From positions 20,662,150-20,726,149 of the forward strand of contig CM051514.1 in NCBI GenBank assembly GCA_028015205.1: a stretch of 64,000 nt of DNA, in the 5' to 3' direction. Positions 45,701-57,208 of the stretch are shown piece after piece; position 1 is the first letter of the stretch; every line of letters starts with the position of its first letter. The translations under genes and the position numbers were made by a program. The stretch is from Mytilisepta virgata (lineage: Eukaryota; Mollusca; Bivalvia; Mytilida; Mytilidae). The notes beneath the pieces are model-generated. The model saw only the letters and a program-made list of their open reading frames with translations. It was not told the origin of the DNA and did no database searches.

Positions 45701-47321
45701 AGTCTACTTCTAATTGGGTTAGTGGTTTCAGACGAGAAGATTTTTCAATGAATTTTCCTATAGGGCCCTATGTTAAACTAAGTTCGGTTGTGGCGTCCAT
45801 CTTGGTTGACAGTCCGGGTCATGGGACATATTTCTGAAAGAGAACCTCCTAAGAACTATTACTGCCAAGTTTGGTTCCAACTGGACTTGTAGTTTCATAT
45901 AAGAAGATTTTGAAAGTCACCCCCCCCCTTTTTTCTATTTTTAGTAACAGCAGCCATCTCGGTTGGAAGTCGGGGATGCCAGACATAATTTTGGAAGGGG
46001 GCCACCCCAGGACCATTTCACCAAAGTTTGGTCTCAATTGTCCAAGTGGTTTGAGAGGAAAAGATCTTTAAAGGAAAGTTTACGCTGGATGCCGTCTTTA
46101 AAGGGCAAAAACTCCTATAAGGGGTCAATCAATGATTTTGGTCATGTTGACTTATTTGTAGATCTTACTTTGTTGAACATTTTTGCTGTTTACAATTTCT
46201 CTATCTATAATAATATTCAAGATAATAACCTAAAACTGCAAAATTTCCTTAAATTTAACAATTCAGGGGCAATAACACAACAAAGGGTTGACCGATTCGT
46301 CTGAAAATTTCATGACAGGTAGATCTTGACCTGATGAAATTTTTACCCCGTCAAATTTGCTCTAATTGCTTTAGTTTTTGAGATACAAGACAAAAACTGC
46401 AGTTTACCCCTATGTTCTATTTTTAGCCATGTCGGCCATGTTGGTTGGCAGGCGGCGTCAACGGACATATTTTTTAAACTAGATACCCTAATGATGCTTG
46501 TGGCCAAGTTTGGTTTAATTTGGCCGAGTAGTTTTAGAGGAGAAGATTTTTGTAAAAGTTAACGGACGACGACGGACGACGGACGACGACGGACGCCAAG
46601 CGATGAGAAAAGCTCACTTGACCCTTTGGGACAGGTGAGCTAAAAATTGGAGATGAAATGCCAAAATTCCAAAATAAAATGCAATGTTAAGGTTTTAACC
46701 AAAAGGGCTACCCCAATGTGCCACAATAGTAAATAAATAGCCATAAGATCAAAGTCTAAAATTATAAAACTGATATACGTACTATGTAATTCAATCTGCT
46801 GTCTATAAATGGTGTCTGTCCTTTGGAATACTCCAATCTGTTAGGGTTATCTAAGTTGTACGGTAACGTTGATGGCGGTAATATGTAATAGTCATGAAGC
46901 AGCTGAATTAACCTAGGATCGTCTGCTTGTACTTTACTGGCAATCAATTCCTTCATGGCTTTCTTGTAGTCAAAATTCGGATCTCTGTTTTGTACTATTG
47001 TCTGCGGCTGAAAATCTTGAGCTGACAGCACTTTTTCACGCTTTTCTTCAAATGCGCCACCAAATGACTGCGGAACTTTTACACTATTCACCGGCGGCTG
47101 TTGGAAATTAGATGTAGTGTAAGTGTTTGATGTTAACGACCTGATCAGATTCTGTCCTTTGGACATGAATTCATAGTGTGAAAACATCATATACACCAAC
47201 ACAAATAAAATAATAAATGCCGAAATGAACCACTGGAGTTGCACACGCATTGCCATTGCAGAACTATTTACAAATATAACAGATGTCTTCAAACCATTCA
47301 CATACCAATGATCAGCTTTCA
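39739..47321 (-). CDS. Star-like FkbM-type methyltransferase-fold protein, three coding exons, 351 residues
   Basis: Exons read downwards: 47321-46783 (ATG at 47256, donor GTACGT), 43756-43562 (acceptor tttttcag, donor GTTAGT), 40125-39739 (acceptor ttttcag, stop TGA). All junctions are phase 0 and all frames are open: 158 + 65 + 128 codons. The N-terminus has about nine residues, then a signal anchor (FISAFIILFVLVYMMF, about 10-25), giving a type II Golgi/ER topology. The Methyltransf_21/FkbM domain starts at EGGFYVECGGLNGEKGSNTL (about 159-178), with GLVIEADPGTFEAL (about 188-201) and IDFFSLDVEGDELNVLRTVP. These are hallmarks of FkbM proteins and of the Star group, where Drosophila Star acts in EGF-ligand export. 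Catalysis is not assured: the SAM-loop region reads VECGG where VE.GA is usual. Introns of 3.0 and 3.4 kb hold family A copies and SINEs. A 5' UTR intron is likely, since 'ctctttgcag' precedes 47321. Confidence 0.88.
40282..41842 (-). mobile_element. Family A element, copy A5, with a nested SINE
   Basis: Inverted. The 3' hairpin AGCTCACCTGGCC-tata-GGCCATCTGAGCT lies at 40282-40311 and the 5' hairpin AGGCTC-aggt-GAGCCT at 41825-41840. Monomers match A9 (complement of 'tggttgagattcgtccgctc', 'cctctacaaatgatccactt'). Interrupted by a SINE at about 41291-41651. Lies in intron 2 of the Star-like gene. Confidence 0.85.
41291..41651 (-). mobile_element. tRNA-derived SINE nested in family A
   Basis: The complement begins 'gcctcggtggtctcgtggta' (A box) and has 'gcgggttcgatcctcggc' (B box) in a tRNA-like head, then a ~280-bp body. 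Flanked by near-identical 12-mers 'aaccaactttgg' and 'aaccaaagttgg', consistent with a target duplication. Not a functional tRNA: no cloverleaf end and it continues into a body. Confidence 0.75.
42060..42170 (+). other. Short coding-like fragment, unassigned
   Basis: The frame HQLVEQLRKIRIKKRVRRAG then VINKFSQRLAA and a stop is basic and protein-like, but nothing nearby extends it and no splice sites are convincing. Could be an exon remnant or chance. Confidence 0.2.
42573..42733. repeat. 161-bp imperfect palindrome (fold-back element)
   Basis: The outer 20 bp are essentially perfect (ATTATCTGCATTTTGACAG against its complement). Inner arms pair with a few mismatches through 'tagatatc.taaaatatca' and 'agaatatgaag.tt', around the centre 'ttcgctacgctcactcg'. 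This fits a MITE or fold-back element; target duplication not resolved. Confidence 0.75.
43000..43145 (-). mobile_element. tRNA-derived SINE, diverged body fragment
   Basis: 'ccaccagtttatcttggtgg', 'acaatgtcggagtacccaga' and 'aatccttatcaataaagatc' align with the body of the SINE at 43982-44245. The tRNA-like head is absent. Confidence 0.65.
43982..44245 (-). mobile_element. tRNA-derived SINE, nearly complete
   Basis: The complement starts 'cctcggtggccgagtggtct' (A box of Leu/Ser type), has 'gtgagttcgaatctcaac' (B box), a long variable-arm-like insert typical of class II tRNAs, then a body with 'ctctccgggtactccggctt' and a tail toward 'cggcgtaaaaccccaactaa'. The body resembles the Meta-domain SINEs of bivalves (family knowledge, unverified). 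Located in intron 1 of the Star-like gene. Confidence 0.85.
44511..46641 (+). mobile_element. Family A element, copy A6, full length with tandem dimers
   Basis: 5' hairpin AGGCTC-TCAA-GAGCCT (44513-44528) followed by GCTCACCTGG; 3' GACGACGG run (46565-46602), 'acgccaagcgatg', and hairpin AGCTCACTTGACCC-ttt-GGGACAGGTGAGCT (46611-46641). 5' GCTCACCTGG and 3' CAGGTGAGC are complementary. Monomers carry 'ggcggccatcttggttgaca' near 44961, 45127, 45294, 45459, 45627 and 45794 (period 165-168). Located in intron 1 of the Star-like gene. Confidence 0.92.
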
Positions 47322-48684
47322 CTGCAAAGAGAAAAACATCAAGTCCATAATGGTTTATAATTTTTTTTACCGATTATCAGTGTAAAATGTCTGATTCAAA
47401 TGGCTCACAGTCAGCCATATGACATGTCCTATATTTTGGTCCAAATCAGTCCAATGTTGCTTATTTTGTTGCTTTATATCAGACTGTAGACTAATACAGT
47501 TCCCATACTTGCCAACATATTTTTGCTAGAATCCCTGATAAAATCAAGGGGTTTGGGGACCGTTTAAGGTCCCCAGTGGGTCCATGGCGAAGCGCCCAGC
47601 CGAAAACGATTTTAAGGTATTTGGAAGCTAGCTGTTTCCAGAGTGCAACAATGTGAATAAAAGTTTATGGATATTACTTTATTTTGGTGTAAAAATATTA
47701 TCTTAATTCTTGATATTCTTGACTGGAACATCAGTAATGAAAACACACCATGTAAATACATATGGATGTTCACTGTGATGAAGACTTTGTGGTGACTTCT
47801 GATTAAGAGAAGGGATTTTGTCTATATTACATAATTATAAGTATAAGCACTGAAAAAATCCCGCAGAAACTTAGAGAACATTACAGTCCACCTGGTAACC
47901 CGGTAATTGGGTCAAATTTCCGGAGGTTCCGGGAGAAATCCGGAGCATTGGCATGAGTTCCTATTAAACAACAAAGTGAAAGTGAAAGTACAATTTTCCC
48001 ATTCATGTGATAAACAATTACTTACTATGTAATATGTCGCCATTGGGATTAATTAACCCTTGAAAATGTATATTCAACTCGCCAAGAAGGCTCGGTGAAT
48101 ATGTTCTCGGGTAGATCCCGGTAGCGACCTATTTCAAAGTTAGTAATTGTATATTAACTGTTGTCAGACAATCCAAACTGAACGAATAAAACTTTGAAGA
48201 AACTATCTAAATGATAGCAAACCAGATGTTCTGCGATCACTGTTTAGACGCGCTGGACGGCCATACTTAGTCAAACTATTAACCCTATTTTGTGTTTTGA
48301 AGCTCCTATTTCATTACTTAAATGAGGGTTGTACCTGGGGGATATGGAACTAGAAATAAAAATGTCATTCCGGATGAACGAAAAATTCAAACAATTGGCT
48401 TACACATTGCATTTTCATCAATTTGTACGACAAACGGGGAATAACGACATATCAGCCCAGTTACACGCGAAATAAAAACTGCCGCCCTCTTAAATATAGA
48501 TATATGAAGAACTATTGACTTCAAGTCTTCCATGCATGTATGTTAATTTATTTTATATGTTTTACAAATTTTTCCAAAACTTATAAAGGAATGATATACA
48601 TGTATTAATATTTTCAAGTTCAGAGTCAGAAGAAATCTGAACAAATGAAGAAAACTGCACATACAATGTATGTCTATTACAGAA
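47322..48684. other. Upstream region of the Star-like gene, no coding exon seen
   Basis: Expected to hold the promoter and a 5' UTR exon of the minus-strand gene, but neither can be placed with confidence. 'ggggaccgtttaaggtcccc' (47555-47574) forms a short palindrome; otherwise featureless. Confidence 0.4.
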
Positions 48685-50209
48685 CAAGAGGCTCAGTGGG
48701 CTGAGCCTGTATCGCTCACCTGGCAGTCACAAACTTTTGATTTGACAGACTAGATTGATTTCTGGGAACTTTGTAAATGATCTTCTATAAATGCTTCATA
48801 CCAAGTATAAGTTCATTGGCCAAATGGTTTCAGAGGAGAAGTTTCAAATTTTGACCGATCAGAACATATAAAGGTTTCTGGTGGCCATTTTGTTTCACGG
48901 ACCAGGAAGATTTATGTAAACTTCCTAAAGAACCTGCCATAGATGCTCCATACCAAAAATCAGTTCATTTGGCTTTAAGGTTTCAAATGAGAAGAAGTTT
49001 AAAATTTTGACCAATCAGAACATGTAAATGCCCATGGCAGCCATTTTGTTTCACGGACCAGGCTGATTTATGCAAATTTTGTAAAGGACCTTCCATAGAT
49101 GTTCTATACCAAAAATCAGTTCATTTGGCTTAACGGTTTGTAAGGAGAAGAAGTTTTACATTTCAACCAGTCAGAACATGTAAATGCTCATGGCGGCCAT
49201 TTTGTTTCACGGACCATGATGAGTTATGCAAACTTTGTAAAGGACCTTCCATAGATCATCCATACCAAAAATCAGTTCATTTGGCTTTACGGTTTCAGAG
49301 GAGAAAAACGTTTAAATTTCGACCAATCAGAACATGTAAATGCTCATGACGGCCATTTTGTTTCACGGACCGGGAAGATTTATGCAAATTTCCTAAAGGA
49401 CCTTCCATAGATGCTCCATACAAAAAATCTCATCATCACCATTCACTAAGGATACCATGTTTACTTTAAAAACCAAATATTGTTGAAATCTGAGCAAGTG
49501 TAAAAAATGGCGGCCATTTTAAAAATGGCCGTCCAAAACAAACTTTCATCATCACCATTCAACTCGGGATACCATGTTTACCTTGAAAGTAGCTTTCATC
49601 TTCATTTTATTTCTATAATTCAGGAAAAAATAGCAAAAAACAGCATTCTGACCCCTATGTTCTATTTTTAGTAAAGGCGGACATGTTTTTCGACCAATTA
49701 AAAATCCAAGCATTAACTTTTTGCAGGATACCCTAAGGAACAATCTTACCAAGTATCATTTGATTTTGAATAGTAGTTTCAGAGAAGAAGATTTTTGAAA
49801 TAATAACATAAAAAAAGCCAAAAATGTCAAAAAAGGGCAATAAATCTAACATCAGTAGACAGATTTTCACGAAAATCAGCATACAGGTAGTTCTCATCAT
49901 GCTGAACACTTTCAACCTGCCAGAATTTGCCGTAACCTAATGATTTTTGAGATATTTGCAAAAAACTGTTGTTTGACCCCTATGTTCTATTTTTAGTAAC
50001 AGCGGCCATGTTTTTCGACGAATCAAAAATCCCCACATCAGTTATATGCAGGGTACCCCAAGGAACATTCATACCAAGTTTGGTTATAATTAGTCAAGTA
50101 GTTTCAGAGGAGAAGAGTTTTGTATAATTGTTAACGACGACGACGACGACGGACGACGACGGACGCCAAGTGATGGCAATAGCTCACATGGCCTTTGGCC
50201 AGGTGAGCT
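48685..50209 (+). mobile_element. Family A element, copy A7, full length
   Basis: 5' hairpin AGGCTCAG-tggg-CTGAGCCT (48689-48708) then 'gtatcgctcacctggcagtc'. Monomers with 'ccattttgtttcacggacca' recur about every 150-165 bp. 3' (ACG)n run at 50135-50165 and hairpin AGCTCACATGGCC-ttt-GGCCAGGTGAGCT (50181-50209). Confidence 0.92.
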
Positions 50210-50999
50210 AAAAACTTCTAACACCATCTGACATGCAAGCTCTATTGAATTGGTCTATATTATAAGAGCTATCATGTTCAGTCTGTCTCATTATACATGT
50301 AGATTTTGCAATACAGCAAACAGAACAGTTCTAAGGTGAAGGGCAGTATCAAAATGGAGGCTAGAAGCCATGGTATGCCCAAAGAATTGATTGGCAACAT
50401 CTGAATAATGGGGTGAATCAGTAAAATAATGACCCTCCTTCCGGCCGAGCCATGGTAATCACCCAAAAAAACAGCTTCACCTTCAAGATAAGCCATATTT
50501 GATGATTTGACCCATCTTCGGGAGAATCACTAACCTTTGAAACTGGCCACCCGTGTCATTTAAGACTGGAGTGTAACGCACTCCGACAATTTCATTGTGC
50601 ACATGCTTATTGATACAATAAACCACCTAAACTGCCCCTTGTTATGGCATAATTCAGGAAAAATAAATATTCCACAGAAATATTGGAACTACCACAAAAC
50701 CAAATGAAAAAAAAAATTAAAAAATTTACATATCATGCCAAATTATTTTTTGGCCATTTTAATCCCTTATATCTCAAAAAGCATAAAATATAGAAGAAAT
50801 CTGTTGAAATAATCTACTGGAAACACTCATAAAGATAAAAAAAAAAGAATCCCCATGAAATCCGATGAAAAATAAAAATGTTAGGTGTCCTGCAAAATGG
50901 CAAAGTTTGACCCCTTTAATCCCTTTTATCTCTGATAAAATTTACAAAAAGATGTCTGGAGTAACTTTAATTGTATTTCTTACGACAAACAATTTAAAA
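50210..50999. other. Spacer between family A copies, no gene seen
   Basis: AT-rich; only short frames without motifs. Confidence 0.5.
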
Positions 51000-52460
51000 C
51001 CAGAGGTTCCCAGGAGCCTGTATCGCTCACCTGATATATCCATTTGTTCATTGCTAAAGGACCTTGAGATTAATTGGTTTGAATCCTTTCAGTTATTTTG
51101 TAGAAGCCGTTTGTATGTAAGTCCCCCGCTGGCAGCCATCCTGGACGAAATATCACCACCAAAGAAACAACTCTTGGGCAGCACCGTATAAGGAACATTC
51201 ATGCCATGTTTGGTTTCAATCCATTCAGCAATTCTCTAGAAAATTTCTGGATGTATTTCTAATAGCGTCCTAAATGTATCTTAAACTAAGTTCGCCGCTC
51301 GGACTAGAAAGATTTATGCAAAGTTTGTAAAGGACCTTCCATAGATGCTCCATACCAAAAATCAGTTCATTTGGCTTAACGGTTTGTAAGGAGAAGAAGT
51401 TTTACATTTCAACCAGTCAGAACATGTAAATGCTCATGGCGGCCATTTTGTTTCACGGACCATGATGAGTTATGCAAACTTTGTAAAGGACCTTCCGTAG
51501 TTCATCCATACCAAAAATCAGTTCATTTGGCTTTACGGTTTCAGAGGAGAAGAACTTTTAAATTTCGACCAATGAGAACATGTAAATGCTCATGACGGCC
51601 ATTTTGTTTCACGGACCGGGAAGATTTATGCAAATTTCTTAAAGGACCTTCCATAGATGCTCCATACAAAAAATCTCATCATCACCATTCACTAAGGATA
51701 CCATGTTTACTTTAAAAACCAAATATTGTTGAAATCTGAGCAAGTGTAAAAAATGACGGGAAAATGGCAGCCATTTTAAAAATGGCAGTCCAAAACAAAC
51801 TCTAATCATCACCATTCAACTCGGGATACCATGTGTACCTTGAAAGTAGCTTTCATCTTCATTTTCTTTCTATAATTCAGGAAAAAATAGCAAAAACAGC
51901 ATTTTGACCCCTATGTTCTATTTTTAGTAAGGGTGGACATGTTTTTCGACCAATCAAAAATCCAAGCATTAACATTTTGCAGGATACCCTAAGGAACAAT
52001 CTTACCAAGTTTCATTTGATTTTGAATAGTAGTTTCAGAGAAGAAGATTTTTGAAATAATATAAAAAAAAGCCAAAAATGTCAAAAAAGGGCAATAACTC
52101 TAACATCAGTCGACAGATTTTCACGAAAATCAGCACACGGGTAGCTCTCATCATGCTGAACGCTTTCAACCTGCCAGAATTTGCCGTAACCTAATTATTT
52201 TGGAGATATTTGCAAAAAACTGTTGTTTGACCCCTATGTTCTATTTTTAGTAACAGTGGCTTTGTTTTTCGACGAATCAAAAATCCCCACATCAGTTCTA
52301 TGCAGGGTATCCCAAGGAACATTCATACCATGTTTGGTTCTAATTAGTCAAGTAGTTTCAGAGGAGAAGAGTTTTGTATAATTGTTAACGACGACGACGA
52401 CGGACGACGACGGACGCCAAGTGATGGCAATAGCTCACATGGCCTTTGGCCAGGTGAGCT
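51000..52460 (+). mobile_element. Family A element, copy A8, full length
   Basis: 5' hairpin AGGTTCC-ca-GGAGCCT (51004-51019) then 'gtatcgctcacctgat'. Core and 3' half are nearly identical to A7 from about 51300. (ACG)n at 52388-52415, closing hairpin 52432-52460. Confidence 0.9.
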
Positions 52461-52507
52461 AATGAAATGGCGCCAGTATTTATCAATATGTGCCTAATTA
52501 AGTTAAA

Positions 52508-53244
52508 AACAAGAGGCTTTCGAATGACAGCAAACCGGATTTTCCTGCATGGAAATGATGTTTGCAAATCTGGATTCCCAAACAGGATGAAGTAAAGAAA
52601 TATAAATGAATTTTTGTAGAGTTTTGTAGGGTTCAGAAATGGAAAGGCAAAAATCAATCTTGACCTCCTATTTATAGTAAGTGACAAATATTGGAATTTT
52701 TGAGGTGGAACTGCTGAATATCTCATTTTCTGCTGTATGAAGGGCCACGAATATGCCACAAGAAAAGTAATAACTTGACAACAAATGACCTTTGCATGGA
52801 AACGACGACTTGAACTGCCTTTTTTTCAATTTTTTAGAGCCATAACTCCTGAACGGTGAAAGTGAAAATCGTTAATATCGGAACGGTGAAAGTGGAAATC
52901 GTCAATATCGAACTTGACCTCCATTTTGTCATCTGTAACAACATATTAAAATTTGAAAAGCTTTGGTTGAACAGTTCATAAGTTATCACACGGACACCAC
53001 TGGAAAAGCCATTTTTCAATCTTTCAAGAACCATAACTCTTAAACGGTGAAAGTGAAAATCGTCAATATCGAACTTGACCTCCATTTTGTCATCAGTAAC
53101 AACATATTAAAATTTGAAAAGCTTTGGTTGAACAGTTCATAAGTTATTGCACGGACACTGTTTGGCAACCGCCCGCCCACCCGCCCGGCCGCCCGCCGTA
53201 CATCACCAAATTAATAACCGATATTTTCCTATGAAAATCCGGTT
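52508..53244 (+). mobile_element. Family D tandem-core element
   Basis: Starts near 'acaagaggctttcgaatgac' with AACCGGATTTTC (52533-52544), the exact complement of GAAAATCCGGTT at the 3' end. The core has monomers with 'gtcaatatcgaacttgacct', near 52891 and 53052 (period 161). A CCCGCC-rich run (53168-53198) precedes the terminal hairpin AACCG(at)ATTTTC-ctat-GAAAAT(cc)GGTT (53216-53244). Confidence 0.85.
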
Positions 53245-53929
53245 AAAAAAAGAAATGGTCACCGAGGTATTTAAATCCAAGTATTTTTGTTTAAAAGTGT
53301 AGACCATTTACTTAAAATAATAAACAGACAAACACTTTCTTCCATATTTTATACTCTGATATAGATTTTTTTAGTATGGACCAAGATAGTGGTGCCTTTT
53401 CTGTTATCGGTAGAAATGGGTAATTTCACCCCAGCAATTTTTGCTGAGAAATTTGATGATTTCCCAAAAACAAGAACTTTTCTGCTTCAAAATAAACGAT
53501 GAGCGAGCACCGGTATATATTGTATGATTAAATGATTGTTATGTCAATTAATGTTTGTTGCAATAAGCTTGTATCCACTTTCTTTAAGGAAGTACGAGTT
53601 CTTACGGTTTGTTCACGTTTTTCCAACATTTGAAAAAATTAATTCAAGTTTTTCCAACATGTACCAAACAATTGTTTGGCATGGTGTTTAGAGTGCAATT
53701 AAAATTGTTTTTATTAAGAAGATAAAGTGTAACCTGTATTCAATTTTATTAACCAATGATATAAAATACAGTATAAATGGACCATTTTATATAACCCCCG
53801 CAGAGAAAAGTCGAAGCCCAAAAGATATACAAAGTGTTTATTATTGAAAAGGTGGTACAGTGTGGATGTAAACACATAATAAAAATTATTGCAGTACAAT
53901 ACAGATAAAAATGTGCGTCCACAAAGTGT
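53245..53929. other. AT-rich spacer, no gene seen
   Basis: Only short frames on the minus strand, without motifs. 'caagtttttccaacatg' near 53645 recurs near 57645. Confidence 0.45.
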
Positions 53930-54383
53930 CCCTGTAGTGTCACAAGCACAAAAAACATTAAAATCCCATAACTCCCGTAAAATTTGACGAATCAAGATCG
54001 TGTTGCGATATGACCAAGTACATGTGGTGACTAAAAAACCTACAAATTTGAACGAAATACGATCATGCAGCGGTCTCAGGGGAGTTGCGCTGACAAAGTG
54101 TTCCTATAGTGTCAAATGCAGAAAAAAGTCCCATAATTCCCATCAAATTTGTCAAATCAAAATGGCAGTGCGATAGAATCAAGTACATATGGTGACTAAC
54201 AGTCGTACAAAATTTGAACGAAATCCGATCAGCGGTGTCAGAGGAGTTGCGCTGACAAATAACTGACGTACGGACGGACGGACAGACGGATTTGCGCTGA
54301 AATAACTGTCACGGACGGACGGGCGGGCCTCAGACGGACGCAGACTATTACTATGTCCCTCCGTCATGTTGCGGTGGGGGACA
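53930..54383 (-). mobile_element. Family C tandem-core element, copy C1
   Basis: Monomers with 'aatttgaacgaaat(a/c)cgatca' and 'ggagttgcgctgacaaa' recur; then GGACGGACGGAC runs (54271-54340) and the terminal imperfect hairpin 'tgtccctccgtcatg...cggtgggggaca' (54354-54383). Confidence 0.75.
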
Positions 54384-55014
54384 AAAAAATAACCTGAACG
54401 ACAATGTATTTTCCGTATAGTTAAGACCATTATTTTTTTTTAGAATTATTGTAATTTAAGGCCATTGGTCAATAAAGGTGTCATAAAATGAGTATTTTCA
54501 TATAAAGCCTGTATTATGTCCTCGTACAGTTGTATTGGGCCTCGAGTCTATACAGCTGACCTCGACCCAATCGACTGATTCGGATCGACATAATACAGGC
54601 TTTATATGAAAATATCCATTTAATAACACTATTGTATAAAACTGTATTTCAAAACTCGAAATATCTATAAAAGAAAATCCAGTCAAACCGAGACAAAATA
54701 ATGTCATGTTGTGAAAAACAGGGATTTACTATTTGCTCAACAAAATCAGTTGCTGTGGTCTTTCATCGAAAGAAAAATATTGGTAAAATTATACCGAGAC
54801 TTTGAGATAATTTATACAGAAAGTTTGAGATAATATTCTACAAGTAGTAAAAGAAATTAAATTTCTTGCTACAACACAATGTATGTTTCTAGAGGAAAAA
54901 TTAACATGGTTGATTGAACATATTAAATACATAAATGTTTGATATTCTTAATCCAAAAAACGAACTTTTACCAATTGTTTATGATTTTATAAAGCGGTCA
55001 TTGGAACTGCGAAA
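54301..55014. repeat. Direct duplication, copy U1
   Basis: Nearly identical to 56034-56734: 'aaataacctgaacgacaatg', 'gttgtattgggcctcgagtc', 'aaccgagacaaaataatgtc', 'tataaagcggtcattggaac'. Contains a perfect 27-bp inverted repeat, arms 54494-54520 and 54587-54613. Confidence 0.9.
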
Positions 55015-55350
55015 CAAAAAGTTCCATAATTCCCATAAAATTTGTCAAATCAAAATGGCAGTGCGATAGCATCAAGTACATATGGTGACTAACAGTCGTA
55101 CAAAATTTGAACGAAATCCGATCAGCGGTCTTAAGAGTAGTTGCGCTAACAAAGTGTTCCTATAGTGTCGAATGCAGAAAAAAGTCCCAAGTAAAATTTG
55201 TGGAACCAAAATGGCGGTGCAATAGGATACGTAACTAACAATCTTACAAAATTTGAACGAAATCCGATCAGCGGTGTCAGAGGAGTTGCGCTGACAAATA
55301 ACTCTCACGTACGGACGGACGGACAGACGGATTTGCGCTGAAATAACTGT
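55009..55350 (-). mobile_element. Family C element, copy C2, partial
   Basis: Two to three monomers ('caaaatggcagtgcgatagc', 'gttgcgctaacaaagtgttc', 'gttgcgctgacaaataactc') and a GGACGGACGGAC run (55313-55328). Lacks the terminal hairpin. Confidence 0.75.
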
Positions 55351-56014
55351 GGTTGCACTCCACAAATTAATAGTACAATTTTTTATGTGAAGTGAGCTGA
55401 CAAATATCATGGTCTTGTGCCATCTTCAGAGTAAATAATACCCATATACATATATATATATTCTGAAAGGCCATTATGTTAGCATTGTTTCAATCATGAT
55501 AAAATAAATAAAAAATATCCATTGAAACCTAGTTGGCATAGCAACATTTCACAAATTTTCACAAAAAAAGCTTTAAAAATGTTAAATTTCACTCCACTTC
55601 GGCTTAAAATTGAGGTCTGATGCAGCGTTTCAATCCAATTGAGACTTAATTTTTCAGATTCTGCATAAAATTCCATTACATATGTGGGGAAAAAAAGTTT
55701 ACTTTTCCGGCTCTTTTTTTCGCAATTTAACTTACCAGTGCAGGTTCCGATTCTCGCTGTCAAAGTTTTACACACCACATGTCAATTCACAAGTCCCAGT
55801 TTATGACCTCCCATTACTTGTCAGAAGCAAAATCAGTTAATTTTTTCGTATTTTTTTTAAACTAAAATCTATCCTCTTTCGGTCAATATTACAATTTTGA
55901 GGTTAAGACATTTATTATTTATCTATCATGTAGTCAAACTTTACCAACTCTAATAATTAATAAAATTCTGGGGGTGCATTTCTCTGAAACTAAGATAATT
56001 AGTGCAGTGTAACC
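55351..56014. other. Spacer, no gene seen
   Basis: A 94-codon minus-strand frame (55494-55778) has no recognised motif. Short TA run near 55447. Confidence 0.4.
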
Positions 56015-56105
56015 TGTGACGGACGGACAGACATACGGACGGACGGGCGGGCAGATGGACGCAGTCCATTACTATGTCCCTCCGTCATGTTGCGGCGGGG
56101 GACAA
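56015..56105 (-). mobile_element. Family C 3' end, copy C3
   Basis: GGACGGACAGAC/GGACGGGCGGGC run followed by the terminal hairpin 'tgtccctccgtcatg...cggcgggggaca' (56076-56105). Confidence 0.7.
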
Positions 56106-56734
56106 AAAAATAACCTGAACTATAATGTATTTTCCGTATAGTTAAGACCACTATTTTTTTTATAGAATTACTGTAATTTTAGGCCATTGGTCAATAAAGG
56201 TGTCATCAAATTTTCATATAAGCCTTTATTATGCCCTCGTACAGTTGTATTGGGCCTCGATCAGCTGTATATGTCCTCGGCGTTGCCTCGAGTCTATACA
56301 GATGACCTCGACCCAATCGACTGATTCGGATCGACATAATATGAAAATATCCATTTAATAACACTGTTGTATAAAACTGTATTTCAAAACTCGAAATATC
56401 TAGAAAAGAAAATCCAGTCAAACCGAGACAAAATAATGTCATGTTGTGAAAAACAGGGATTTACTATATACTCAACAAAATCAGTTGTTGTGCTCTTTCA
56501 TCGAAAGAAAAATATTGGTAAAATTATACCGAGACTTTGAGATAATGATACAGAAAGTTTGAGATTATATTCTACAAGTAGTAAAATAAAGTAAATTTCT
56601 TGCTACAACACAATGTATGTTTCTAGAGGAAAAATTAACATGGTTGGTTGAAACATATTCAATACATTAATTCCAAAAAACTAACTTTTACCAATTGTTT
56701 GTGATTTTATAAAGCGGTCATTGGAACTGCGAAA
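56034..56734. repeat. Direct duplication, copy U2
   Basis: Second copy of 54301-55014 at a period of about 1,733 bp. The inverted repeat that is perfect in U1 is broken here: one arm reads 'cataagcctttattatgccc' and most of the other is deleted. Confidence 0.9.
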
Positions 56735-57126
56735 ATAGGGTGCACATCTGTCGGAGTTAGTTATGAATAATTAGTTACTTTTTCAAGACTATATCTTATA
56801 TGTATGTATTTGTTTTTTATTGTACATTCTATGTTATAAATATTGTTTAATCCCCATGGGTATAATTTACAATAAAGTTCATCATTAAACTGAAACGTAG
56901 TAAAAGTGTTGAATTGTATGAAAATATTAACAGGAACTGAATGAGAAAAAATAATTATCATTAAGGAATATATATATGGTAGGGGTGTATAATTTTACTT
57001 ACACACGTTTTATTTGTTTGGGGTAATTAGAGTTCGTCACAAGGACTTGTTGAGACCTCTAGATTTAAAATTTTCTTTGGTTTTGTACGGAGATGGATTG
57101 TGGTCTTCTTGGCACTTACCCCATAT
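56735..57126. other. AT-rich sequence, no gene seen
   Basis: No motif or repeat terminus identified. Confidence 0.45.
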
Positions 57127-57135
57127 CTTTTCTTT

Positions 57136-57208
<73 letters not shown>
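57127..57208. repeat. (TA)n microsatellite
   Basis: Nearly pure alternating TA of about 75 bases, from after 'ttcttttata' to 'tatatagctt'. Tyr/Ile frames across it are compositional. Confidence 0.95.

Noticed and set aside
53930..56105. CRISPR-like regularly spaced repeats
   Set aside because: Repeats are ~165-bp monomers of a eukaryotic tandem-core element, with no short direct repeats, variable spacers or cas genes.
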